From assembly GCA_934339005.1 (NCBI GenBank), contig CAKRHR010000009.1, forward strand, positions 19,932 through 83,931: a stretch of DNA of 64,000 bases, given 5' to 3'. The DNA is from an uncultured Catenibacillus sp. (GTDB lineage: Bacteria; Bacillota; Clostridia; Lachnospirales; Lachnospiraceae). Positions 9,203 to 16,720 of this stretch are shown here, piece after piece. Under the pieces are notes generated by a model. That model was not told the origin of the DNA. It did not search any database and worked only from the letters and a program-made list of their open reading frames with translations. The position numbers and the translations under genes were made by a program. Every line of letters begins with the position of its first letter. The first letter of the stretch is position 1.

Positions 9203-10582
9203 ATGTACCATATTAATTTTGATAAACCTGTGCATATACATTTTATAGGTATTGGCGGTATCAGCATGAGTGGACTTGCTGAAGTCCTTTTAAATCGTGG
9301 CTTTACTGTCACCGGCTCTGACATGCGTCCTTCCGCGATCACAAAGCATCTTGAGAATCAGAATGTTCGTATTTTCTATCCTCAGAGTGCTGCAAACATC
9401 CAGGACGGTATCGACGTTGTCGTTTACACTGCAGCAATTCACCCGGACAATCCTGAATTTGCAGAATGTGTCCGCAGACAGCTTCCGATGATGGATCGTG
9501 CTGAACTGCTTGGACAGATTATGAAAAATTATAAAAATTCTATTGCCATTTCCGGTACACATGGAAAAACGACAACTACGTCCATGCTTTCACATGTTTT
9601 TCTGGCAGCCGAGGAAGACCCTACGATTTCTGTCGGTGGTATTTTAAAAGCGATTCATGGCAATATCCGTATCGGTCATTCCCAGAATTTTATTACAGAA
9701 GCCTGTGAATATACAAACAGCTTTCTGAAGTTTCATCCTCGCATTGAACTGATTTTGAATATCGAAGAAGACCATATGGATTTCTTTAAAGATATCGATG
9801 ATATCCGTCATTCCTTCAAAAAATTTGCAAATCTTCTGCCGGATGACGGTCTGCTTGTCATCAATGGAGAGATTCCAAATCTTCATTATATTATTAGCGA
9901 CCTGTCTTGTCAGGTGATTACTTACAGTTTGAAGGGCGATGCAGATTATACAGCCACAAATATTGTAATGTCTGATAAAGCCACACCGTCCTTTGACTTG
10001 GTTTACCATGGCGAAGTCATCGACCATATCCAGTTGAGCGTTCCGGGCATGCACAATGTGTCCAACGCCCTCGCAACAATTGCCACATGCCGTGCACTTC
10101 ATATTCCTATGGAAGCCATCAAAGAGGGGCTTCAGGCATTTGAAGGTACAGACCGCCGTTTCGAATACAAAGGCGAGGTTGCAGGCATCACAGTCATTGA
10201 TGACTATGCACATCATCCAACAGAGATTAAGGCTACACTGACTGCTGCCAAGAATTATCCACACAAAACATTATGGTGTGTTTTCCAGCCACATACATAT
10301 TCCAGAACCAAAGCATTTTTAAATGATTTTGCTGATGCTTTATCCCTTGCCGACAAGGTTGTTCTGGCGGATATTTATGCTGCCCGTGAAAAAGACCCCG
10401 GTGATGTTCATGCAACAGATATTCAGAAATTAATCAATGAAAAGGGCGGCGAGGCTTACTACTTCCCTTCATTTGATGAGATTGAAAACTTTTTATTAGA
10501 AAAATGTATCCACGGTGACCTGGTGATAACTATGGGGGCCGGAGATATCGTATTAGTGGGCGAACACCTGCTTGGTAAATAA
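9203..10582 (+). CDS. murC: UDP-N-acetylmuramate--L-alanine ligase
   Basis: Adds the first amino acid of the peptidoglycan stem peptide in the cytoplasm, using ATP. The start at 9203 gives MYHINFDKPVHIHFIGIGGI, the usual MurC beginning, and 459 residues, the usual length; the reading frame is open for 98 more codons upstream but these cross the promoter and are not family-like. Motifs: GIGGISMSGLAEVL near residues 16-30 (UDP-sugar Rossmann part), P-loop SGTHGKTTTTSM at 117-128, EACEYTNSFL, the central NIEEDHMDFF, and IDDYAHHPTEI in the C-terminal domain. A hairpin terminator follows directly. Confidence 0.97.
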   Translation: MYHINFDKPVHIHFIGIGGISMSGLAEVLLNRGFTVTGSDMRPSAITKHLENQNVRIFYPQSAANIQDGIDVVVYTAAIHPDNPEFAECVRRQLPMMDRAELLGQIMKNYKNSIAISGTHGKTTTTSMLSHVFLAAEEDPTISVGGILKAIHGNIRIGHSQNFITEACEYTNSFLKFHPRIELILNIEEDHMDFFKDIDDIRHSFKKFANLLPDDGLLVINGEIPNLHYIISDLSCQVITYSLKGDADYTATNIVMSDKATPSFDLVYHGEVIDHIQLSVPGMHNVSNALATIATCRALHIPMEAIKEGLQAFEGTDRRFEYKGEVAGITVIDDYAHHPTEIKATLTAAKNYPHKTLWCVFQPHTYSRTKAFLNDFADALSLADKVVLADIYAAREKDPGDVHATDIQKLINEKGGEAYYFPSFDEIENFLLEKCIHGDLVITMGAGDIVLVGEHLLGK

Positions 10583-10583
10583 G

Positions 10584-10613
10584 TTATCCACATTATCCAC
10601 CATGTTATACACA
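10584..10613 (+). promoter_or_regulatory. DnaA-box-like 9-mers, first group
   Basis: Three DnaA-box-like 9-mers in one orientation: TTATCCACA (10584-10592), TTATCCACC (10593-10601) and TTATACACA (10605-10613). Two match the TTATNCACA consensus exactly. The second and third are part of the murC terminator hairpin, so this group could be partly accidental. Confidence 0.5.
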
Positions 10614-10648
10614 TTTTAAATGTGTGTTTCATGGTGGATATTTTGTTT
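10594..10648 (+). terminator. Terminator hairpin after murC
   Basis: An 11-bp perfect outer stem (TATCCACCATG at 10594-10604 with CATGGTGGATA at 10630-10640) encloses an 8-1-8 inner palindrome (10609-10625), followed by TTTTGTTT (10641-10648). It starts 12 bases after the murC stop codon. Confidence 0.7.
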
Positions 10649-10740
10649 ACATAAACTATTCTTCCCTTTTCGACAATAATCCCCTTTTTCCCTGTAAATA
10701 AGGCATTTCTGCAAAATAATTATGGCAACCTGTCCACTAA

Positions 10741-10767
10741 TCATCCACATTATCCACATTATCCACA
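10741..10767 (+). promoter_or_regulatory. Tandem DnaA boxes upstream of the dnaD-dnaI operon
   Basis: Three head-to-tail 9-mers with no spacer: TCATCCACA (10741-10749), TTATCCACA (10750-10758), TTATCCACA (10759-10767). The last two are exact DnaA consensus boxes. They end 36 bp before the -35 element of the dnaD-like gene. DnaA control of the helicase-loader genes, or an origin-like element, is an inference. Confidence 0.6.
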
Positions 10768-10803
10768 AAACCGGTACATTTTTCATCCGGACAATGTCGG
10801 TGC

Positions 10804-10832
10804 TTGCCCTTGGGCACAAAAAAAGATATAAT
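10804..10832 (+). promoter_or_regulatory. Promoter of the dnaD-like / dnaI-like operon
   Basis: TTGCCC (10804-10809), 17 bases, TATAAT (10827-10832). A small inverted repeat TGCCC-TT-GGGCA (10806-10817) overlaps the -35 element. Leader length is about 50 bases to ATG 10888. Confidence 0.7.
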
Positions 10833-10887
10833 ATCAGATATAAGAGTTCGTATATATAACTATACATTATTATTTACAGGAGAAAAT

Positions 10888-12141
10888 ATGAAATCATTCA
10901 ACATACATAGCCCGCATATTCAGTCTGTGACATCCATTCCCGATGTTTTTTTTGACACCTATATGCTTCGGGCCAACGGTGAATTTTTAAAAGTTTATCT
11001 CTATCTTTATCGCTGGTGCAAAGTGTCTGGCGCTGATTTTTCCCTGTCCTCGATTGCAGACAGACTTTCGATGACAGAAAGCGATGTCTGGCGCGCGCTG
11101 CGCTACTGGCAAAGTGAGGGTCTCATCAGAATCAGTACAGATGCCACAGGACAGCCAACTGAGTTGGAGATTGTAGAAATACCCGCCAATTCTGTGCCGG
11201 ATAATATGCGTGTTTCCGGCAATGCACGTTCTGACACAAATGTCAACACTGGAAATACCAATCTGAACATAACAAAACCTATGAACTCAGCAAATTCAAT
11301 GAGCAATATGAACACTATAAGTTCTACGCAGAACATAAATCCTACAGGCAGTATAAATCCATCCATCGGCATGCAAAACAGCATGGTTTCCTCAGTCAAT
11401 GACTATGTCAAACCATCTTACACGATGCAGCAGATTCAGGAATTTAACGAGCAGACGAAGGATGAGCAGATTTTTCTTGTTATTGAACAATATATTGGCA
11501 AGCCCCTCAGCCAGAACGATATGAATACGATTATCTTCTTTTACGAACGGCTTGGTTTCTCGCCTTCATTAATTGAATATCTCGTTGAATATTGTGTTGG
11601 CAACGAACACCGCAGTCTTCGCTATATGGAAAAGGTTGCCATCAGCTGGGCGCAGGCAGGCATTGATACTGTCGAGAAAGCCAAACGGCACACAGAGGGC
11701 TACAGCCGCATTTATTACGATGTATTAAAGGCTTTTGGCATTCACAACCGCGGTCCTGCGGCCGCAGAAGCTGATTATATTAAGAAATGGGCCGAAACTT
11801 ATGGATTTTCCCAGAGTATTATTCTTGAGGCATGCAACCGCACGATGTCCAAGATTCATCAACCAAGTTTTAATTATGCTGATAAGATTTTAGGCGGTTG
11901 GCATGATGCCAAAGTCCATCATATCGAAGATATTCAGGCACTTGATACACAGTTTGAACAGAAACGTCAGGCCGCCGCGAAAAATACAGCACAGCGCAAG
12001 CCTGCCACACAGACTGTCGCAGGACAAACGCCCAAACCTTCAAGCTCAAATCGTTTCCATAACTTTAATCAGAGGACGTATAACTACTCGGATCTTGAAC
12101 AAAAGCTTGCAAAGAAACGCCAGACGATACCAAAACCTTGA
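10888..12141 (+). CDS. DnaD-like replication initiation / primosome protein
   Basis: Probable primosome protein helping to load the replicative helicase, by analogy with Bacillus DnaD/DnaB. The start at ATG 10888 is set by AGGAG 5 bases upstream; the upstream open frame crosses the promoter. The 417-residue product has an N-terminal winged-helix part (about residues 20-85, LSSIADRLSMTESDVWRALRYWQSEGLIRI), an Asn/Ser/Thr-rich linker (about 100-165), and two DnaD-type helical domains: one at about 185-265 ending in the YMEKVAISW motif, the other at about 270-345 ending in YADKILGGW. The C-terminal tail is Gln/Lys/Ala-rich and presumably flexible. It is followed 175 bases later by the helicase-loader ATPase, the expected partner. 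Confidence 0.88.
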   Translation: MKSFNIHSPHIQSVTSIPDVFFDTYMLRANGEFLKVYLYLYRWCKVSGADFSLSSIADRLSMTESDVWRALRYWQSEGLIRISTDATGQPTELEIVEIPANSVPDNMRVSGNARSDTNVNTGNTNLNITKPMNSANSMSNMNTISSTQNINPTGSINPSIGMQNSMVSSVNDYVKPSYTMQQIQEFNEQTKDEQIFLVIEQYIGKPLSQNDMNTIIFFYERLGFSPSLIEYLVEYCVGNEHRSLRYMEKVAISWAQAGIDTVEKAKRHTEGYSRIYYDVLKAFGIHNRGPAAAEADYIKKWAETYGFSQSIILEACNRTMSKIHQPSFNYADKILGGWHDAKVHHIEDIQALDTQFEQKRQAAAKNTAQRKPATQTVAGQTPKPSSSNRFHNFNQRTYNYSDLEQKLAKKRQTIPKP

Positions 12142-12218
12142 ATATGCCTGTATTCGATATAGATATTTAGAAAATACTACTATTAATTAATGGAAATTTG
12201 AGGTGTTCAAAATTTTAT

Positions 12219-12273
12219 ATAAATAAACCATAATAAATGTTTACATATCAAATTATTGTTGGGGTTTATTTAT
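12219..12273 (+). repeat. Inverted repeat between the dnaD-like and dnaI-like genes
   Basis: ATAAATAAACC (12219-12229) pairs perfectly with GGTTTATTTAT (12263-12273), with a 33-base AT-rich loop. There is no T-run directly after, so it is a poor terminator; an mRNA stem that sets the relative expression of the two genes, or a weak attenuator, are alternatives. Confidence 0.45.
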
Positions 12274-12316
12274 CTGATAAATCCTATTTAAATAAATACA
12301 AGGAGGACCTTTCAGG

Positions 12317-13309
12317 ATGATGTCATTAAAAAATGCACAATATAATGCTGTCATGCGGCAATATGATCTGCGGCAACAACAGGCGATTGCAGACCAGACT
12401 GAACGACGCAATGAAATCTATGCAAAACTTCCCGCCTTTGCCAAAATTGACAGTCAGATTGCTTCATTTGCCGCTGACAGAGCCAGAGCTGCCATTTCCG
12501 GTCATCCGATATCCAAAGAAGCTCTGCATGAACAGCTTGAACAGTTTAATCTTGAAAAAGCCAGACTGCTTCAATCCGCAGGTTATCCCGCAGATTATCT
12601 TGAACCGGTCTATCATTGTCCTGATTGCAAAGATACCGGTTTTATTGGCACGAAAAAGTGCCATTGCTTTAAACAGGCAGTTGTAGATTTAGTATATGCA
12701 CAATCCAACATCAAAGAAAAACTGACCGAGGAAAACTTCGATGTCTTTGACCTCGCCTACTACTCTACTCAAAAAGACAGCCGCATGGATATCAGTCCGC
12801 GCGAAAATATGGAGCAGGTATTGAATCAGTGCATGCATTTTATCAAATATTTTGATACAGAGTTTTCCAACCTGCTCTTTTATGGCAACACGGGTGTCGG
12901 CAAGACATTTTTATCAAACTGTATTGCAAAAGAGCTTTTGGACTCCGCACACACTGTTATTTATCAGTCTGCACTTCAGCTAGTACAACTGCTCGAGGAT
13001 TTTGCTTTCCACAGAAGTGAGGATGACTATGCAGATTCCGAAGATATGTACAGCTATATCTTAGACTGTGATTTGCTGATTATCGATGACCTTGGCACAG
13101 AACTGACAAATTCGTTTACGACCTCCAGACTGTTTTCCTGTCTGAATGAGCGTCTGCTGCGCAAAAAATCCACGATTATTTCCACGAATCTTTCACTGGA
13201 TGAACTTCAGGATATTTACAGCGAGCGTATTTTTTCACGTTTAATCTCCAATTATCAGGTTACACTGATACTTGGGGACGATATTCGTGTGCAAAAGGCT
13301 ATATCATAA
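12317..13309 (+). CDS. DnaI/DnaC-like helicase-loader ATPase
   Basis: AAA+ ATPase that loads the replicative DnaB-type helicase on DNA. The 330-residue product has a coiled N-terminal part, then a zinc-binding-type cluster (YHCPDCKDTGFIGTKKCHCF, about residues 97-116), and a C-terminal IstB/DnaC-type ATPase domain with Walker A GNTGVGKTFLSN (about 194-205), Walker B LLIIDDLGTE (about 254-263) and a sensor-like STNLSLDEL. Two ATGs (12317, 12320) follow AGGAGG at 12301-12306; either may be used. IstB transposition helpers share the fold, but no transposase is near, and the DnaD-like neighbour argues for replication. Confidence 0.9.
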   Translation: MMSLKNAQYNAVMRQYDLRQQQAIADQTERRNEIYAKLPAFAKIDSQIASFAADRARAAISGHPISKEALHEQLEQFNLEKARLLQSAGYPADYLEPVYHCPDCKDTGFIGTKKCHCFKQAVVDLVYAQSNIKEKLTEENFDVFDLAYYSTQKDSRMDISPRENMEQVLNQCMHFIKYFDTEFSNLLFYGNTGVGKTFLSNCIAKELLDSAHTVIYQSALQLVQLLEDFAFHRSEDDYADSEDMYSYILDCDLLIIDDLGTELTNSFTTSRLFSCLNERLLRKKSTIISTNLSLDELQDIYSERIFSRLISNYQVTLILGDDIRVQKAIS

Positions 13310-13354
13310 TATCGTGCAAAATATAAAATTTTTCGACAAAGTTTTACAAAGTAC

Positions 13355-13383
13355 TTGTTTTATTTTGTTTTTATGTTTACAAT
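13355..13383 (+). promoter_or_regulatory. Promoter of the PRPP synthetase gene
   Basis: TTGTTT (13355-13360), 17 bases, TACAAT (13378-13383), followed by a leader of about 45 bases and a GGAGG site before ATG 13434. Confidence 0.65.
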
Positions 13384-13433
13384 GTAACCTGAGAATAAAC
13401 TAACTTTTTTACGTTATACTTCGGAGGTATATC

Positions 13434-14606
13434 ATGAATCAAGAAGACAAATTTAAGAATTCCATTCCTGTGGGCGAACTTGGTATTGTTGCCCTTGAAA
13501 GCTGCAAAGGTCTTGGCCAGAAGGTCAATGATTACATTGTGGAATGGCGTGAGAAACGTGAAGGAGAACATTTATCATCACTCCACTACAACGGCTATGT
13601 TAAAGGAAACTATCTGATCAAAACCAAATGTTCACGTTTCGGTTCAGGCGAAGCTAAAGGTACAATCAATGAATCTGTTCGTGGTAAAGACCTGTATCTT
13701 TTAGTTGATGTGACTAACTATAATATTAAGTATTCCCTTTGCGGCCATGAAAACCGCATGTCACCAGATGACCATTATAGCGATTTGAAACGTATCATTG
13801 CAGCAGCTGCAGGCAAAGCACGCCGTATCAATGTCATTATGCCATTCCTCTATGAGAGCCGTCAGCATAAGCGTTCTTCCCGTGAATCTCTTGACTGCGC
13901 TATGGCATTACAGGAACTTCATGCACTTGGTGTTGAAAACATCCTGACATTTGATGCACATGATCCACGTGTTCAGAATGCTATTCCACTCAGTGGTTTT
14001 GATAATATCATGCCATCTTATCAGTTCATCAAAGCATTATGCAAAAATGTACCTGATATCCAGCTTGACAACGAACATCTGATGATCATCAGCCCTGATG
14101 AAGGTGCTATGGGTCGTGCCGTATACTTTGGCAACGTTCTCGGTGTTGATGTTGGTATGTTCTATAAACGACGTGACTATACAAAGGTTGTCAATGGTCG
14201 TAATCCTATTATCGCACATGAATTTCTTGGTTCAAGTGTTGAAGGTAAAGATGTATTTATCATTGATGATATGATCTCATCCGGTGAGAGTATGCTTGAT
14301 GTTGCCAAAGCATTAAAAGCCCGCAAAGCACGTCGTGTTTTTGTTGCTGCAACATTTGGTCTTTTCACAAACGGTCTTGATTCTTTTGATAAATATTATG
14401 AAGAAGGCCTGATTTCAAAAGTTCTGACAACAAATGTCATTTACCAGACACCAGAATTGCTTGAAAAGCCTTACTATGTGAATGTTGATTTAAGCAAATA
14501 TGTTGCACTTTTAATTGATACATTGAATCATGACGGTTCTATCAGCGATCTGCTTGATCCAATCGACAAGATTACAAAATTGATCAGCGCACACAAAGGC
14601 GAATAA
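13434..14606 (+). CDS. prs: Ribose-phosphate pyrophosphokinase (long variant)
   Basis: Makes PRPP from ribose-5-phosphate and ATP for nucleotide, His, Trp and NAD synthesis. The product has 390 residues against about 315 in the classical enzyme; most of the excess is at the N-terminus (about 60-70 residues). Recognisable parts are INVIMPFLYESRQHKRSSRES (the flexible catalytic loop, normally RQDRK), DAHDPRVQNAIP, SPDEGAMGRAVYF, and the PRPP-binding loop VFIIDDMISSGESMLDVA, which departs from the classical DDIIDTAGT. It has its own promoter and a strong terminator, so it is monocistronic. Close relatives in Clostridia are annotated as PRPP synthetase; the altered loops leave the exact kinetics open. 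Confidence 0.88.
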   Translation: MNQEDKFKNSIPVGELGIVALESCKGLGQKVNDYIVEWREKREGEHLSSLHYNGYVKGNYLIKTKCSRFGSGEAKGTINESVRGKDLYLLVDVTNYNIKYSLCGHENRMSPDDHYSDLKRIIAAAAGKARRINVIMPFLYESRQHKRSSRESLDCAMALQELHALGVENILTFDAHDPRVQNAIPLSGFDNIMPSYQFIKALCKNVPDIQLDNEHLMIISPDEGAMGRAVYFGNVLGVDVGMFYKRRDYTKVVNGRNPIIAHEFLGSSVEGKDVFIIDDMISSGESMLDVAKALKARKARRVFVAATFGLFTNGLDSFDKYYEEGLISKVLTTNVIYQTPELLEKPYYVNVDLSKYVALLIDTLNHDGSISDLLDPIDKITKLISAHKGE

Positions 14607-14680
14607 TCAATAAATTAACAATCACAAGTTGAGAATTATGACATTTCTTTAACAATTTATTTTTTGAATATGTTATGATT

Positions 14681-14732
14681 AAAAACACCCGATAAGATTA
14701 TATAATTAATATATATCTATCGGGTGTTTTTT
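14681..14732 (+). terminator. Terminator after prs
   Basis: AAAAACACCCGATA (14681-14694) pairs perfectly with TATCGGGTGTTTTT (14718-14731), followed by T. The loop is 23 bases of A/T. A strong intrinsic terminator. Confidence 0.9.
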
Positions 14733-14801
14733 ATAAGCATTTTTCACAGTTTTTGTTGCTAATTTTTGTTGTTTTTTAACAAGGTTTTAGTAATTACCTA
14801 C

Positions 14802-14830
14802 TGGTAACTTCTGTAAAACTTTGTTATAAT
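14802..14830 (+). promoter_or_regulatory. Promoter of the AtoE-type transporter gene
   Basis: A good -10 TATAAT (14825-14830) with a poor -35 candidate TGGTAA (14802-14807) 17 bases upstream. The transcript leader would be about 30 bases. Confidence 0.5.
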
Positions 14831-14867
14831 CATGTCAATGCTGTGTGGATTTGAAAGGAGAAAAGTT

Positions 14868-16250
14868 ATGTTTAAAAAATTCACAAACGGGTGTGTAAAG
14901 CTTGTACAGCGCTTCCTGCCTGACGCATTTGTCTTTTGTATTATTCTGACAATTGTCGTATTCATCGCAGCAATGCCTGTTGCAGGTATGAATCCTATCG
15001 AAGTGGCTAATGCCTGGGGTTCCGGTGTATGGGGTCTGTTAGCATTCTCTATGCAGATGGCTCTTGTACTCGTCCTTGGTAGTGCCCTTGCCAATGCACC
15101 TGCCATCAAAAAACTGATTGTCAAACTTGCAGGTATTCCAAAGAAACCTGCCGCTGCTGTTGCCTTCGTTACAGTGATTTCAGCAATCTGCTGCTTCATC
15201 AACTGGGGCTTTGGCTTAATCATCGGCGCTTTACTTGCCAAAGAAGTTGCCAAGAAGATTAAAGGTCTTGATTATCGTCTGATCATCGCAGCTGCTTATT
15301 CAGGCTTTGTTATCTGGCATTCCGGTATTTCCGGTTCAATTCCTTTAAGTATGACAGCACTGAATGCTGACGGTGTCGTTGAAAACACAGGCAGTGCCGT
15401 TACATCGATTGTTCCTACATCCCAGACAATTTTCTCTGCATGGAACCTGATCATGGTTGTTGCAGTTGTCGTTGTTGTTGCGTTCGTGAATGCTAAGATG
15501 CATCCACACGCAAAAGATGTTGTATCCATTGATCCTAAACTTTTAGAAGAAATTCCTGTTACACCTGAAAAGAAATCAAGGAAAGATATGACACCTGCAG
15601 AAAGACTTGAAAACAGCATGATTCTTTCTTACATCGTTGTTTTAGTAGGTGCAATTTACCTGGTTTATTACTTTATCAATGCCGGTTCAATTTTGAACGC
15701 ATTATCTTTAAATATTGTAAACCTTATTTTCTTAATTCTTGGTATTGCCTTCCACAAAACACCTATTGGTTACGTTAAGGCGATTATGGAATCTGCTGAA
15801 AGTGCAGGCGGTATTATTTTACAGTTCCCATTCTATGCTGGTATTCAGGGTATGATGGTTACTGTTGGTGCCAACGGCGTTTCCCTTGCATCCGCTATCA
15901 GTAACGCCTTCGTAAGCATCTCTACACCACGTACATTCCCTGTACTTTGCTACCTGGCAGCCGGTATCGTTAACTTCTTCGTACCATCCGGTGGCGGACA
16001 GTGGGCAGTTCAGGGTCCTATCATGATGCCTGCAGGCTTAGAGCTTGGTGTCACACCAGCCGTTACAGCTATGGGTATTGCATGGGGTGATGCATGGACA
16101 AATATGCTTCAGCCATTCTGGGCATTACCGGCACTTGGTATCGCAGGTCTTGGTGCAAGAGACATCATGGGTTACTGTGCAATCGTCCTGATTGTATCCG
16201 GTATCATTACTGCACTTGGTTTCCTTTTCTTAGTACCATTGTTGGCATAA
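14868..16250 (+). CDS. atoE: Short-chain fatty acid transporter, AtoE family
   Basis: Polytopic inner-membrane transporter of the AtoE/TIGR00366 family, which moves short-chain fatty acids such as acetoacetate or butyrate. The start at ATG 14868 is set by AAAGGAG 7 bases upstream. The 460 residues follow E. coli AtoE closely in several stretches recalled from memory: RFLPDAFVFCIILT, WGSGVWGLLAFSMQMAL, FINWGFGLIIGALLAKEVAK, DVVSIDPKLL, NLIFLILGIAFHKTP, ILQFPFYAGIQGMM, NFFVPSGGGQWAVQGPIMMPA and PFWALPALGIAGLGARDIMGY. About 11-12 membrane spans. It is a single gene, not next to CoA-transferase or thiolase genes, so the substrate is not fixed by context; in a fermenter it could take up or export butyrate-type acids. 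Confidence 0.88.
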   Translation: MFKKFTNGCVKLVQRFLPDAFVFCIILTIVVFIAAMPVAGMNPIEVANAWGSGVWGLLAFSMQMALVLVLGSALANAPAIKKLIVKLAGIPKKPAAAVAFVTVISAICCFINWGFGLIIGALLAKEVAKKIKGLDYRLIIAAAYSGFVIWHSGISGSIPLSMTALNADGVVENTGSAVTSIVPTSQTIFSAWNLIMVVAVVVVVAFVNAKMHPHAKDVVSIDPKLLEEIPVTPEKKSRKDMTPAERLENSMILSYIVVLVGAIYLVYYFINAGSILNALSLNIVNLIFLILGIAFHKTPIGYVKAIMESAESAGGIILQFPFYAGIQGMMVTVGANGVSLASAISNAFVSISTPRTFPVLCYLAAGIVNFFVPSGGGQWAVQGPIMMPAGLELGVTPAVTAMGIAWGDAWTNMLQPFWALPALGIAGLGARDIMGYCAIVLIVSGIITALGFLFLVPLLA

Positions 16251-16303
16251 ACGAACGTGCCTATGGAAAATGTTACAATTATCAGCCATCTGACCCCAAA
16301 GGA

Positions 16304-16621
16304 ATGGAAAATGAATTTACCATCTGTCATCATAAAGATGGCGAGATTAAATCTATGAGTCTTGGACTCTATTTTAACGGAACGATTGAAAATGATGAAC
16401 ATGGTTGTAAGATTGTCGGTAAATTCGGTAAGAAATTCACAGCGAATCTGTTTCTCGGTGTCGGCGGCGCACTTTGTACAGCCGCACTGATCGGCTCAAT
16501 TGCCCGTCAGGATATCGAGGTTGCTATCGTATCTGCCGTATTACTTTTAATTCTTTTCGTTGTTTATTTTTCAAAAGTTTATATCACAGGTCATATTCCT
16601 CCCTGTGTAAAAAGCGGTTGA
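16304..16621 (+). pseudogene. Remnant of a two-span membrane protein, 5' end missing
   Basis: The frame continues upstream into the transporter gene in another frame, but from about 16254 the translation becomes protein-like: a domain with GLYFNGTIE and CKIVGKFGKK, then two hydrophobic segments (ANLFLGVGGALCTAALIGSIA and VAIVSAVLLLILFVVYF) and a natural stop (16619-16621) inside the terminator. The first in-frame ATG is at 16304 and has no correctly spaced ribosome binding site. The pattern resembles the C-terminal half of small hypothetical proteins of Clostridia that end in two membrane helices. I read it as a 5'-truncated gene joined to the transporter; a genuine short gene (105 residues) is the alternative. 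Confidence 0.5.
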
Positions 16622-16658
16622 GCATGAAGGTTTCAAACCTTTTACTCAACCGCTTTTT
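16609..16658. terminator. Bidirectional terminator between convergent genes
   Basis: AAAAAGCGGTTGAG (16609-16622) pairs perfectly with CTCAACCGCTTTTT (16645-16658). An inner AAGGTTT-C-AAACCTT palindrome (16627-16641) continues the hairpin. The A-run and T-run on the two sides let it serve both the plus-strand unit and the minus-strand glycosyltransferase gene. Confidence 0.88.
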
Positions 16659-16720
16659 TATAATAAGATATGAAAATTTTTATCAACTGTTTTTTTGCAC
16701 TATTATTTTTAATTTCAATA

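Noticed and set aside
9644..10264. Minus-strand open frame of 206 codons opposite murC
   Set aside because: Lies wholly inside murC, has no ribosome binding site and no protein-like pattern.
10616..10867. Minus-strand open frame of 83 codons in the murC-dnaD gap
   Set aside because: It runs through the terminator, the tandem DnaA boxes and the dnaD promoter; no ribosome binding site and low-complexity composition (WIMWIMWM) from the repeats.
12317..13309. Insertion sequence helper (IstB) instead of helicase loader
   Set aside because: No IstA transposase or inverted repeats flank it, and the DnaD-like neighbour and zinc cluster fit DnaI/DnaC.
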